Assembly: GCA_900155495.1 (NCBI GenBank)
Contig: FTLJ01000658.1
Location: 1-58,906, forward strand
Length of the DNA: 58,906 nt
Direction of reading: 5' to 3'
Source: Porogramme epimiltina
Taxonomy: Eukaryota > Basidiomycota > Agaricomycetes > Polyporales > Polyporaceae
Shown here piece after piece: positions 13,089-24,686 of the stretch; positions within the stretch are counted from its first letter, which is position 1; each line of letters starts with the position of its first letter. The translations under genes were made by a program, and so were the position numbers. The notes beneath the pieces were generated by a model. That model made no database searches and was not told where the DNA came from. It saw nothing but the letters and a program-made list of their open reading frames with translations.

Positions 13089-14566
13089 CTAGTCAAAGTG
13101 TTCCCATAGAGAATCGCTTGAGTTGCCAACCTGCGCGTCATTCTCCCCCACTGGCTCCGCCCCCCGAGCAGTCATCTTCACCGGTCCTTTGAGGCCCGCA
13201 CGCTCGAGGAAACTTGCCTCTTGCATCCGTGCAATGACAACCGGATCGTCAGGCACTTCCGGCGACGCAGTCCTTTCCGCCGGGGTCGGCGATCCCGCCT
13301 CAGCCTCCACATTGCTTGCGGATGGAACGTCCGGGGGACTCTGGAGACTGGGACTTCCGGCGGCGGCTGTAAGCCTAGGTCTCTTGAAGGGCGCCTTGAA
13401 CGATTTGCTCTGATACCCATGCCCCTGTCTGGCACGTGGACGCATTCCTAAGCTAGGGGGAGGTTTCCTCGCGACAAGGCGCGAAGTCTGAGCGGCGCGT
13501 TCCTGGGTAGGGGGAACAAATGGACGCGACAGAGGACAATCGGAGGCGTTGGAGCTTGTGGAAGCGGAACGCTTACGAGATGGATGTAGGGGCTGAGGGG
13601 CTGCTCGAACGGTGTGGTGATTGTCCACCGGTCTTGAATCCTCGGCACGGCCCTTTCCTTTTGTCGAACTCGTCGTATCCGATTGCTGAACACATGGAGA
13701 ATCGGAGTCCCCATCGGAGTCCTCATCAACCTCCATAGGCTCGAGGACTTCAGAGCTAGAACTCGAAACGAAGTCGCTTGCAGTTCTAGTCGATGAGCTT
13801 GCTGAATAGCATCCGATGACCTGGGGCGCTTCCCATGGACGCCTAGCGTGGTCATTCGAAGATGGGGAAGGAGTGCTGGACGGAAAATCATAGTCTGTCT
13901 CGATGGGCTTGAAGGACAGATTTTTATGCTTCCTAGACGTCTCAGTCTCTGATTTGGTGAGAGAACCGTTGGCCGAGAGCCCGGTGGCAATGGGAACAGA
14001 GCCTGATGAAGAGCTTCTTGAGGCTGCTTTGGAACCCGAACGGTTGGGCTCTGTTGGGATGGCGTCGCTCGTCTGTTCCCTCCTAAGGGAGATCTTGGGG
14101 GCGTCTCCCGCACCTTCGTGAGCACCGGGTGTACGCCGGAAAGAGCCATGCAACGACTCTGCCTTGTCAATCTGTTTGGACTTGATCTTCGCATTCTGGT
14201 TGGTTGTCCGAGATACTTCACAGAGCATCTGCTTCCACAGCACGACATCAGGGCCAGATTCTGACTGGGAACTCGGCGGACCAATGGAAATGCGACGCTC
14301 AGGGACAGCACGACGGGTGTCGGACAAGGGGATAGGTGCAGGATCTATAAGTGACGGTATGATGGGAGGCTCGGCGGTACTGCCTATGCGGGAGGTCAGA
14401 CGGCTTCCAGTACAGTACTGGGAGACTGACCTATCTCTGCCTCTGATAAAAGTTCATCTCGTAACCTCGATTTTTCTTGCTGCCATTTGACGCCAGAACC
14501 ACTGGCTTGGGAGAGAAACAAGTCATACGCAGGCTGAGAGCTGTATAGATCCTCGTCCCTGGCCAT
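13089..14566 (-). CDS. Disordered orphan protein, Ser/Pro/Arg-rich
   Basis: Two exons, complement(13089-14383, 14431-14566), 476 residues. I do not recognise it. The only ordered-looking part is the N-terminus (MARDEDLYSSQPAYDLFLSQ and KWQQEKSRLRDELLSEAEI) and a short segment near residue 90 (DVVLWKQMLCEVSRT). The rest is low-complexity Ser, Pro, Thr and Arg with an acidic patch (EPMEVDEDSDGDSDS) and two basic patches (SRKRSAS and FKAPFKRPRLT) that could be nuclear localisation signals. The C-terminus is acidic (SSDSLWEHFD). Frame and splice phase agree and the frame is open over 1.4 kb, so it is probably coding. A nuclear role is a guess from composition only. It converges on ARG5,6 with 232 bp between stop codons. 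Confidence 0.7.
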
Positions 14567-15450
14567 ATGGTACGCTGTAGAAAAGGGGGTGCTGAAGGAA
14601 ACAAAAGTGGGTTGTTTATAGGTGAGCCACAGACGGAAGCGAGGTAAAGGAGGACTTGCAAGCAGACGAGGAGACATCAGAAGTCACTCCCGATTTTGCT
14701 GCGGCATCCGCCTTCTCGTGACAGCTCAAAAGGAATGGAGTGTTTGTGTCCGCACGTGTCTTGCCCGAGAAGCGACACAATGAGGGTCTAGGACGTCGAT
14801 AATGGCTGCAAGGATACAAAGGAGAGAGGAGGGAGAACGTTGGACTGACGACTCTCGCAAGTCGCACACGGCGAACGCTGGGACGCGTCGTGACCACGTG
14901 ACCTTCGCGTCGCGTCGCGTCAGTGGCGGGCCGCGGCTAGGCCGCTCACTCTAAGCACGGCTAGATGGTCGCCACGGATGATGGCGGGGATGTGCATATG
15001 TAAGGGCGGGGCCCCATACAGATGGTATAGCTGCGTTTGCCATATACGTAGCTCCCCACTGGGTGTGGTCGCTGTGCAAGCAGTAAGTCACAGGCCACCT
15101 ATATGTTTGTGGGGAGTGCTGCCACGGATCACACAGCATCTCCGCTAAAACGTGGACATCTCGGTCAACTAGGCGAGGTCATCCAGCATTATGCTCTCGC
15201 CATGGAACAGAGAATGGAATGTTGTGCGTGCAATCGCGGCGACAGCGACGGAGGAGGCAGGGAGCGTCTAATGAGACGGTTGCCCGCAATTCCAAATCGG
15301 GCATTCTAGGACGCGTCCCTGCGTTCGACTTACTCTTGTCCGTCCCCAGATCCTCCGTCCCCTCCTTGCCCCCCCCTCCCCTTCCCTCCCCTCTTCAGAG
15401 CACACCTCTGAAGCCCTCGCACGCTCATCTCCCCGCTGGGGACTCAAACA
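14567..15450. other. Divergent intergenic region upstream of myosin II
   Basis: About 880 bp between two divergent start codons. It contains a CGTCGCGTCGCGTCAGTGGCGGGCCGCGG block near 14905-14935 and long pyrimidine tracts (CCCCCCCTCCCC, CTTCCCTCCCC) just before the myosin start, a common feature of fungal transcription starts. No convincing gene or RNA. Confidence 0.5.
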
Positions 15451-18400
15451 ATGCCCGCTCCAAGACCCTCGCAGAGCGCAGAAGCAGCTCGCGCGGCCGC
15501 CGCACAGGCCGAATTCAACGAGAAGAAATGGGTCTGGGTCCCAGACGACAAAGATGGCTACCTTGCAGGATGGGTAGTAAAGGAGGAAGATGACGTCGGG
15601 GAGATCGTAATGGCCGCAGGCGGAGAGGTACGACCATCGTGTTTCGGACCTGCTCCCGCCTCACAACCCGGTGGCTCTAGATTCGCAAGGTTCCTCTCTA
15701 TGCCCTCTCCAAGATGAACCCTCCCAAGTTCGACCGTGTTGACGATATTGCAGACTTGACGTTCCTCAATGAGGCCAGCGTAGTACATAACCTCCGCCTT
15801 CGGTATGGCTCTGGAGCTATCTATGTAAGTCCACCTCTAACTCTTGTCTGCCAAATCTGCCAACATTACTCCAATCTCTAGACATACTCTGGGCTCTTCT
15901 TAGTTGCTGTTAATCCGTACCAAGCTCTTCCCCTCTACTCGGATGCCATCGTACACCAGTATCGGGGGAAGCGCCGTGATGAGAACCCTCCCCACATCTT
16001 CGCGGTCGCTGAACGTGCGTGGGTGAATATGGGCGAGGAGCGAGAGAACCAGAGTATCCTCATCACGTACGTCCTTTGTGAATCGTCCACCCGCTCTTCT
16101 CACATCCTCCCGAAGTGGTGAATCTGGCGCCGGCAAGACAGAGAGCACCAAGAAGGTTATCCAGTACCTCGCTGCTATTGCAACCGACGCCCACGCTCCC
16201 TCAATAACACCATCCCATTCTCAATCGCCTTCTCTAACAGCATCTTCTCCTTTCGGTGCAGTAGTTCCTGCTGTTGGTCTTCCAAGGAGTAGCTCCTTCA
16301 AGAAGCATGCCAAAGGCACTTCTGTCAGCGGCCAGGGCTCTGGTTTTGGCGGCTTAACCTCCAAGGGACGCCTCGGACTACTCGAGAGGCAGATTCTTCA
16401 AGCGAACCCTATCCTTGAGGCCTTCGGCAACGCCCAGACGCAAAGGAACAACAACTCCAGTCGGTTTGGAAAGTTCATCCGGATCAGCTTCTCGCCCGAC
16501 GGCAGCATTGCCGGCGCCAACATTGACTGGTACCTTCTGGAGAAGAGCAGAGTGGTCGTGCGAAGTGAGGCCGAGCGAAGCTTCCATGTATTCTACCAGT
16601 TGATGGAGAGCGGCGGGAGTTTGAAAGGTCCGTCGCCTGCACAAGAGATAACATTGGTCGGCAGTTGGTTGAAATATGGACAGACACTCTCCTCCTGGAT
16701 GGTGATGTGGAGGATTATGAATACTTGAACAAGAGCCGGAGGGAAGTAGATGGTATTGACGATAGAGAAGAGTGGAATCTGCTCAAGGTGCCTAGCCACG
16801 TACATCGGTGCTGTTGTGTTACTGAAGCCCATCCGTCTAGAACGCACTTGACACAGTTGGCTTCACTGCCGCCGAACAACTCGATCTCTTCCGCGTAGTT
16901 GCCGCGGTCCTGCATATAGGCAATGTTGCTATCACTGCGACACGGTCCGATGACGCAGTCATGCCGGACCCTTCTCAAGCGGAGCGGGTTTGCCATCTCT
17001 TAGGACTCCCCCTCTCCGAGTTCACCAAGGCCGTGTTGCGCCCCCGCGTACTTGCTGGACGAGAATGGGTCACTCAAGCGCGTACACGACAGCAAGCACT
17101 CGATGAGCTCTCGGCACTCTGTAAGACGCTGTATGAAAAATCTTTTGGGATGCTCGTCGACCGGATCAACCGCGCTCTGGATCGTCCATCTTCCAAATCG
17201 ACTTTCATCGGTGTTCTCGACATCGCCGGCTTTGAGATCTTCGACATCAATGGCTACGAGCAGTTGCTCATAAACTACACAAATGAGAAGCTTCAGCAGT
17301 TCTTCAATCACCATATGTTCGTTCTCGAGCAAGAGGAGTACGCACGCGAGGGAATCGAGTGGGACTACGTCAATTTTGGGCTCGATCTCCAGCCCACCAT
17401 CGACCTCATCGAAACCAGCGGTGCTACAATTGGGGTACTCAGTCTCCTAGACGAAGAATGCATCATGCCGAAGGCCACTGATCGTACCTTCACTAATAAA
17501 CTACATGCTATCTGGTCTGGAGAGCCGTCTACGGGCGAAGAAGCTCATCCGGGCACCTTCAAGTACGAGCCGGCGCGTTTCGAACAAGGTTTCATCGTAC
17601 ATCATTATGCCGGGCGCGTCGAGTACCGTACGGACGGCTGGTTGGAGAAGAACAAGGACCCCTTGAACGACAACCTCACGCGCGTACTTGCTGCGGCCTC
17701 CGAGCGTTACATTGCTTCTCTCTTCGCCGAATACAGCGATGCGCCACTCCCGTCCAGTAACGCCCTCCATGCTATGACCATCGGCAAGAAGAGGGGGCAG
17801 AAGAAGGGGGCGTTCCGCACCGTCGGTCAACGACACAAGGAACAGCTCGCAAGTCTCATGGGTCAGCTACAGTCCACCCAGCCCCACTTTGTTCGCTGTA
17901 TCGTCCCAAACACACACAAGAAACCCGGGCGCGTCGACGTCCCCCTCGTTCTAGACCAGCTCCGGTGCAACGGTGTACTCGAAGGTATCCGTATCGCGCG
18001 TCTCGGCTACCCCAACCGTCTGCCATTCGTCGAGTTCCGGCAGCGCTACGAGGTCCTCACTCCCGGCATCATCCCGCCTGGTTACATGGACGGCCGTAAG
18101 GCGTGTCTACGCATGGTCGACGCACTCGACCTCGACAAGTCCCTCTTCCGCATTGGCACGTCTAAAATCTTCTTCAAGGCCGGCGTTCTTGCAGAACTCG
18201 AGGAGCGTCGTGATGCCCTCCTCTTCGACCTCTTCTCCCGGTTGCAGGCTATCGCGCGCAAGTTCACCGCTCGCCGACAAATGAAGAAGATCCTCAATCG
18301 TGCTGTAGCGATTCGTACTATCCAGCGCAACGCGCGCATATACGGTGAACTCCGTGATTGGCCTTGGTGGAACCTCTACACGAAGGTATTTCCTCAGCGT

Positions 18401-21400
18401 AGCCTCCTTCAGTTGCGCTTTGTCCTGGGCACTTATAATCGTACTTATGGTCTAGGTTCGTCCATTGCTTGCCGCCACCCGTAATGACGATGAGCTCCGC
18501 AAGAAGGAGGCCGAGCTACTCCTGGCCAAGGAGCGTGCCGAGCGTGACCAACGCGAACGTGAAGCACTCGAGGGTCTCAAGATGCGTCTGGAGGCCGAGA
18601 AGAGGAAGGTTGAGGACGACCTCGAAGCCGAGCGTGCTGTAGGCGTCGACAAAGACGCCCTCCTCGAGCGTAGCAAGAAACATGAACTCGAGCTTGAAGA
18701 AGAGATCGTCGCGCTGCAGTCCGATCTCGATACTCTTGACTCGCAGCTCGATCGCGCTCTGAAGCTGCAGAAGGAGAGCGAAGAGAAGCACAAGACGTTG
18801 CAGCAGGCTTTCGATCAGGCCGCTGAACACCTAGTTCGCCTCGAGAGCGAGCAGCTGGAGTGGCACGACCGGGAGACAAAACTGGCCAAGGAGCTTGATG
18901 AGGCGCTTGAGGATTTGGACATCCTAGCGGCGGAGAAGGAGATGCTTGAGAAACAGGCAGAGGAACTCAAGAATCTCGTCGTGCAGCGTGATGAAGACAT
19001 ATCTCGTACGAAGGAACGAATGGAGTCTACGATGTCTGACCTGGACAGCAAGCTCGTAGTAGAACAACGGAGCAAGTAAGATAGTCCTTGCAACAACCGT
19101 CTTCCCTTCAGTACTAATCGATTTCTTCTCTAGGGACGTTCTGCGCGAAAAGGCCGATTCGCTGGAGAAGGATACTCGGCAACTCAAAGAGCAACTCGCG
19201 GAGATGGCGCGAACGGCGACTGATTACTCAAACATGATCAAGTCGAAGGAGCAACAGGCTGACAGGCTCTCTGACGACTTGGACAAGATCAAGGCCGACC
19301 GTGACGCCTTGCTTAGACAGATCGCAGAACTGCAAGCCCGAATCAACACTCTCACTACCCAGCTGGATGCGGAGCGCAAGGATAAGGAGCGCAATTCGAG
19401 CGCGCAAATCAAGCTGCAAGCTGAGCTAGATGAGTTGCGCGTCTTGCTCGAGGCCAAGGTCACCGAGGAGACTCGTCGTAGCGAAGTCGCGAAAAGCAAG
19501 GAAATGGAAGTTGCTGATCTCCGCTCGCAAGTTTCTAAGCTGTCTGCCGACCTGTCCGAGACGCGCAAGGCTTCCGCCGAGACCCAGAACAAGCTGAAGG
19601 TGGAACTAGAGACCATGACGCGCGAACACAAGAACATCCAGCACAGCCACCAATCACTCTCTGATCGCGAGCAAGCCAGTCGTACACAACTGAAGAAGGT
19701 TGAAGCCGCATTCGCAGAGGCGGAGAAGACCAAGCGGTCTCTCGAGTCAGAACTCCAGTCTGTACGTTCTCGTGCGATTGACACGGACAACCAGCTTGCC
19801 GAGGTGCAGAAGGCAAAAGAGGCAAGTACATTTTCCCTTTTTCAATTCTCCTCGTATTCTGATCTCTCTATAGAGCTTGGACCGTCAACTCGCCAGTACA
19901 CAGTCTCGCTACGCTGACTTCGAGGATGCGGCGCTCCAGCTGGAACGCGAGAAGGCGGCGCTCGATCGCCAGGTTGAGACCTTGAAGAAGCAACTCGACG
20001 CTGAAACGAAAAAGCGCACGAAGCTCGAAGAGAGCGCTTCGAAGTACAAGACAGAGGCTCACCGACTCAAGGACATCAACATCAAGTTCGAGCGCGATAT
20101 GAACAAGATCCTCACTGACCTGAAGGCTCGCGAGTGGGAAGTTAAGCAGCTTGAGGCTAAGCAAGACAAGACGATCGTCGAGCATGTCCACGTTCTAGAA
20201 GAGGCGAAACGCGTCACGGACCGTCAACTCGCGGAAGCTCAAGTTGAGCTCCAGAAGCAAGCAGCATACATCCGCTCGCTTGAGAAGGCTAAGACTCGCC
20301 TGACGACCGAGGCCGAAGATCTCGCCCGCGAGAAAGAAAGTGAAGAGGTCGCCCTGCGTGCCAATGAAAAGAAGGCTCGCGATCAAGAGGCGAGAGCTGC
20401 TCGCGCTGTCGCCGATTTGGAGAATGAGCGTCGTGCCCGCGAGGCTGCCGAAGTTCACGTGCGGCGTTTGCAGAACGAGCTTAAGGATGCGCAGTCACAA
20501 GTTGCGGAAGCAGAACAACGCGTCTTCGTCGTTCAGAAGTCCAAGGAGAACTTAGAACTTGAGCTGACCAGGCTAGCCGACGAGTCAGAGGCTCAAACGT
20601 CCTTCGCCAAACTCCAGAGGCAGTACGAAACCCGAATCGGTCAACTTGAGCAACAGCTAGACGAGTCGGAGCTCGCAAAGTCTGCAGCAGCGAGGATCAA
20701 GGAACACGTGGACCGCCAGCACGCTGAGATACGCAAGCTGATTATGAGCGGACCAAAAGATGACGCTTTCCGTACTCGATTGCTCCGCGAGTTACAACTT
20801 GCGGACGAGGAAATGGAGCGCGAGCTTTCCCATCGTGCACAGGTCCGACACCTCACCGGCAACAAGACTGGGGAGCAAGTCATGGCGAATGTCACCCCGA
20901 CAAAGAACCGCTCGAACGGCACTGTACGATTCAAGGATACTCCGACCGAAATTCCTCGTACACCGGATCGCCAGAAACAGGTCGACAAGCTCCGTCAACA
21001 AGTACAAGCTCTCGAGCTGCAGATGGCCGCATCCGCGCGCATCCGCCAGTACCTTGAAACTTCGTTGAGGGAAGTAACTGAGGAGCTGCAGAACAGTGAC
21101 GGTTCCAAGCAATCCATCGAGTCGTGTCGTGCCCGCCTTTCCAAGGAAAACGCCCGCCTCACGGAACTGTTGAAAGAAGAAGCCGAAGCTCGCCGTGCGG
21201 CTGAAGCGGCCCAGCTTGACGGAGTTCAAGCTATGTGGGATCGCTTCCAGAACACCATCTCTCAGGAGCGCGAAAGTTACGCACGCCTTGAAGAGTCACG
21301 CAAAGCCTTGGTAAGTTACTTAGACTAGGTTGGTCACCGGTATATGCTCACAGTCGCCTACAGGTCGTTCAGCAGCGCGCTGCTCAGATGGAAGTTGAGG

Positions 21401-23298
21401 ACCAGCGTCGTCAAGTCCAAGAGCTCACCGCTTCCAAGAAGCAGCTTCAGACAGAGGTCAGCTCGCTCAAAGAACGTCTCGATGCAGAGGTGCTCGCCAA
21501 GAACGATGAGCTTGGTGCGTTGATATGATCCACTCAGTGTTCTCTTCTGATGACTCCCTAGCCATCAAGCGGAGCCTACAGGGCCGTCTGCAAGAGCTCG
21601 AAATCACATCTTCGTCCACGGCGGCTATTCACTCAGGTTCGTGCCATACTCTTCAACGTTGCTGTAGTAGACTAAGTAGCATTGCTTTAGAATTGCAAGA
21701 AGCCATTGAGGCATACAAGAGTAAGACAGATGAGTATCTGAAGCGCTACGAAGAAGCCGAGATCAACCGTGCCAAAGCAGCTCGCGCGGAAGCATTCGGT
21801 CCGTTGTGCTACACTCGTGTCTTGAACCACGTTGACAGTTCCTCATAGCCCGGCGTGCATTGGCGGACGCTGAGAAGGCTCATGCCGATGCCTCTTCCGA
21901 GCGACAAGCGAATGAACAACGTGCTCAAGCAGCCGAGCAACGTGTGCATGAGCTCGAAAGGAAGCTTGAGGAAGAAGGTCGTGAATCGTCCGACCTTGAG
22001 CTCTTACGTCAGCGCCTTGCAGAGGAGATGGAGGATGAACGCAAGCAACACCAACAAGACATTGCAGAGCGTGAATTCGCCGCAGACCAGACGCGCAAAA
22101 AGTATCAGGGGGAGTTGGCGCAGCTGAGCGAGGGTAAATCCATTCCCTGTTACACATCTTAGCAGCGCACTAATTGAACGTACAGAGTTACAATCACAAC
22201 GCGACACGATGAGTCGTCTACGGGAAGAGAGTCGCAAACTTCGCTCCGAGTATGACGAACTACAACTGCGCTATGACGATGAAGTCTACAACGGCGGCTC
22301 ATGGAAGAAGGACAAGGAGCGTCTGGAGACCAAGATCCAAGACCTGACAAACGCGTACGACGCCTCCACTGCTGCCCAAGCAGAACAGCAATCCCAGATC
22401 GTCACCCTCCACTCACAAGTTCGCGAACTGCGAAATGTCCTCAACGATGCCGAAACAGACCGTGCGCTCTTGCAGAAGGCACGTCGTGCACTCCAAGCTG
22501 AGCTGGAGGCCATTAAGCTGGACCACGTGGATGCCAGCCGAATGTCATCTGGCACTGAGCTGCAGCGTCTGCGACTCGAGAAGCAGGATCTCGAGCGGTC
22601 TCTCGAGGAACAGGGTGATCGTGTCACGATGGCGTTCGAGCGAATGAAGAAGGCAGAATCGTACGCGAACGAGTGTCAAATCGAGCTCGGCAAGATTCGC
22701 GTCGAGAATTCCGAACTTGACAAGATGAATGTGCGTGTTGTCACATTCAACCTCGTTTTCTTCGTGATGAGGCTAAATGACATTGTTCCAGGCAAGCCTG
22801 GAGAAGCAGGTGAAGGACGCAAACGTCCGGATCGTTGACCTCGAGACAAAGTCTATGAACGCCCCCCGGCCAGCAGCAACGTCACGTCGCCTTGAGTCTC
22901 GCATCGAGGAGCTGACGAACCAGCTGAACCAATCGACACGGGACAGTTCGCGCATTCACTTTACTGCAGACAAGGCTGTGGCAGAGGTTGAGCGGCAGAA
23001 AGCACGCCTCGAGCAAGAAGTCCAAGATTATGAGACTAGGATCAAGGATATGCGTCAGAGGATGGACGAGCTTGTAGGTACCACCCATCACCTTTCAATA
23101 CCTCCACGCTTATACGCCTTCCAGACAACGTCGCAGAATGCTCTGCAGCTTGCAAAGCGCCGTACAGAGCGTGAGGCAGCCGATTTCAAGCAGAAGTCGC
23201 TGAACCTCGAGCGTGAACTGGAGAGGCTGCGCAGCCGACTTGAACGACCTTCAAGTGCACTCCTTGGTTCACCTGCGAGCTCCCCACGGAAGCAATGA
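15451..23298 (+). CDS. Myosin II heavy chain
   Basis: Sixteen exons: 15451-15627, 15690-15824, 15882-16066, 16116-16627, 16684-16787, 16841-18385, 18456-19075, 19134-19821, 19874-21310, 21364-21514, 21562-21636, 21691-21798, 21849-22133, 22186-22730, 22792-23073, 23125-23298; 2340 residues. It is the actin motor of the contractile ring. In order: an N-terminal SH3-like segment ([19 protein letters not shown], 25-43), P-loop GESGAGKT (167-174), a Ser-rich loop-1 insert (about 190-251), switch [11 protein letters not shown], switch [10 protein letters not shown], an SH1/SH2 helix with Ala at the SH1 position ([13 protein letters not shown]), one IQ-like stretch ([13 protein letters not shown]), then about 1500 residues of heptad coiled coil and a Ser-rich tail. 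The last part of the rod is broken by short exons. Intron 8 (19822-19873) uses a GC donor. The domain plan is type II; types I and V have different tails. Confidence 0.96.
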
Positions 23299-23654
23299 CA
23301 CGATGATACCCTTCACGACTTTCACGCTACATCTGATCGACGAGATATGTCCATGGACGCCCCTTCCGCTTTGTTGCACTACTAGTCTCATCTGTATCTT
23401 ATAATCGGACACTCACCCAAGCACTCAATCATGTTTTACTAGCGTATATCCTACAATTGTCCACAATCGTTTGGTTTCTTGGTGTCCGAATACCTCTGAA
23501 TCCCTGAAAACCTCGGGGGAGATGTAAGCCCTCGTTCGACAGGGCATCGATAAGCTGCCATCGCGTGATCCCCACGTGAGACGCTCATCAGTCAAACTCC
23601 CAACCCTCAAGCCACTCCAGTTGTCGCAAGTAGGAACCCTCTTCCAGCAGCACC
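23299..23654. other. Intergenic, same-strand
   Basis: 356 bp between the myosin stop codon and the methyltransferase start, holding the 3' end of one gene and the promoter of the other. No further feature recognised. Confidence 0.5.
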
Positions 23655-24581
23655 ATGAGCGGAACAGAACCGTTCAACCCATCTCCTCAAATGGAGCACG
23701 TGCGTCAACTGATCAAGGAGCATCAGCAGGAAGGATGGGATGCGGCTTGGTCAGTCACGGCCGCGACCCACAGAGGTAGTGGCAGGAATTGGTTGACTCA
23801 CCCCGGTCTTATTTCTAGGAAGGATGGCACGACACCTTGGGATGCAGGACAAGCGCAACCACCGTTGAAAGATTTGCTAGATTCCAAGGTGCTGGACCTA
23901 CCCAGCACCGGGAGTGCTTTTGTTCCCGGTTGTGGTACGGTGTGTCAAAAATCAAAACACTTTGACATCGACTCCTGTATGATACTGTACTAAGCTGACA
24001 CACCAGGGATATGACGCCGTTTGTATAGCAACAGTCACAGGCTTGGAGACTCTGGGATCAGACATCTCATCCACTGCAATCGGAGCGGCGCAAGAGTGAG
24101 TACGCACATGCATACTCAAGCCGAATTCGCACATGAGTTGAGCGAAACCCCCACCAGGTTCGCTCAATCGATCGGGACCGACGTGAACGTTAAGTTTGAG
24201 GTGTCTGATTTCTTTAGCGTGGGTGCAAGTGGGGAGATATTTGACATCGTGTACGATTACACGTACGCTCGGCCGCTCTTCATGGCTGTGAAACGCGACA
24301 CTGAGCTGCCCCGTAGATTCTTTGTGGCAATTCCACCCGCCAGACGTGCGGAATGGGGGGCGCAGATGAAGAAACTCGTCAAGCCCGGTGGCTATTTGAT
24401 CACCTTGATATTCCCCATCCTAGAACACACCGATACAGGCCCACCGTTCTTCGTGAGGCCCGAGCACTACGATGAAGTTCTTGGGTCGGAAGGATGGGAG
24501 AAGGTGTTGGATAAGGTACCAGAGCGTAGTTTGCCGACGCACATCAACAAGGAGAGACTTATTGTACGCAAGCGAGTGTAG
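23655..24581 (+). CDS. TPMT-family S-adenosylmethionine-dependent (thiol) methyltransferase
   Basis: Five exons: 23655-23749, 23819-23939, 24007-24095, 24158-24262, 24317-24581, 224 residues. Members of this family methylate thiols, thiocyanate, halides or related small nucleophiles with SAM. The signature GWDAAWKDGTTPWDAGQAQP lies near residues 26-45, the SAM-binding loop VPGCGTGYDAV near 68-78, an acidic ribose-binding end at LGSDIS, then IFDIVYDYTFF and IPPARRAEWGAQM followed by LVKPGGYLITLIFPI, all in family order. The intron at 24263-24316 was placed because it restores YDYTFFVAIPP. Its stop lies 105 bp from the stop of the A-T-R reductase on the other strand. The substrate cannot be read from the sequence. 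Confidence 0.9.
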
Positions 24582-24686
24582 CTTGTGGCGTCATTCGTTT
24601 ATCATACAACGAGTTATTGATAATTAGTACAACGGAGACGGAAACCTATGAGCGTATGAGTGAAACTCTGACGGCTATACTACACT

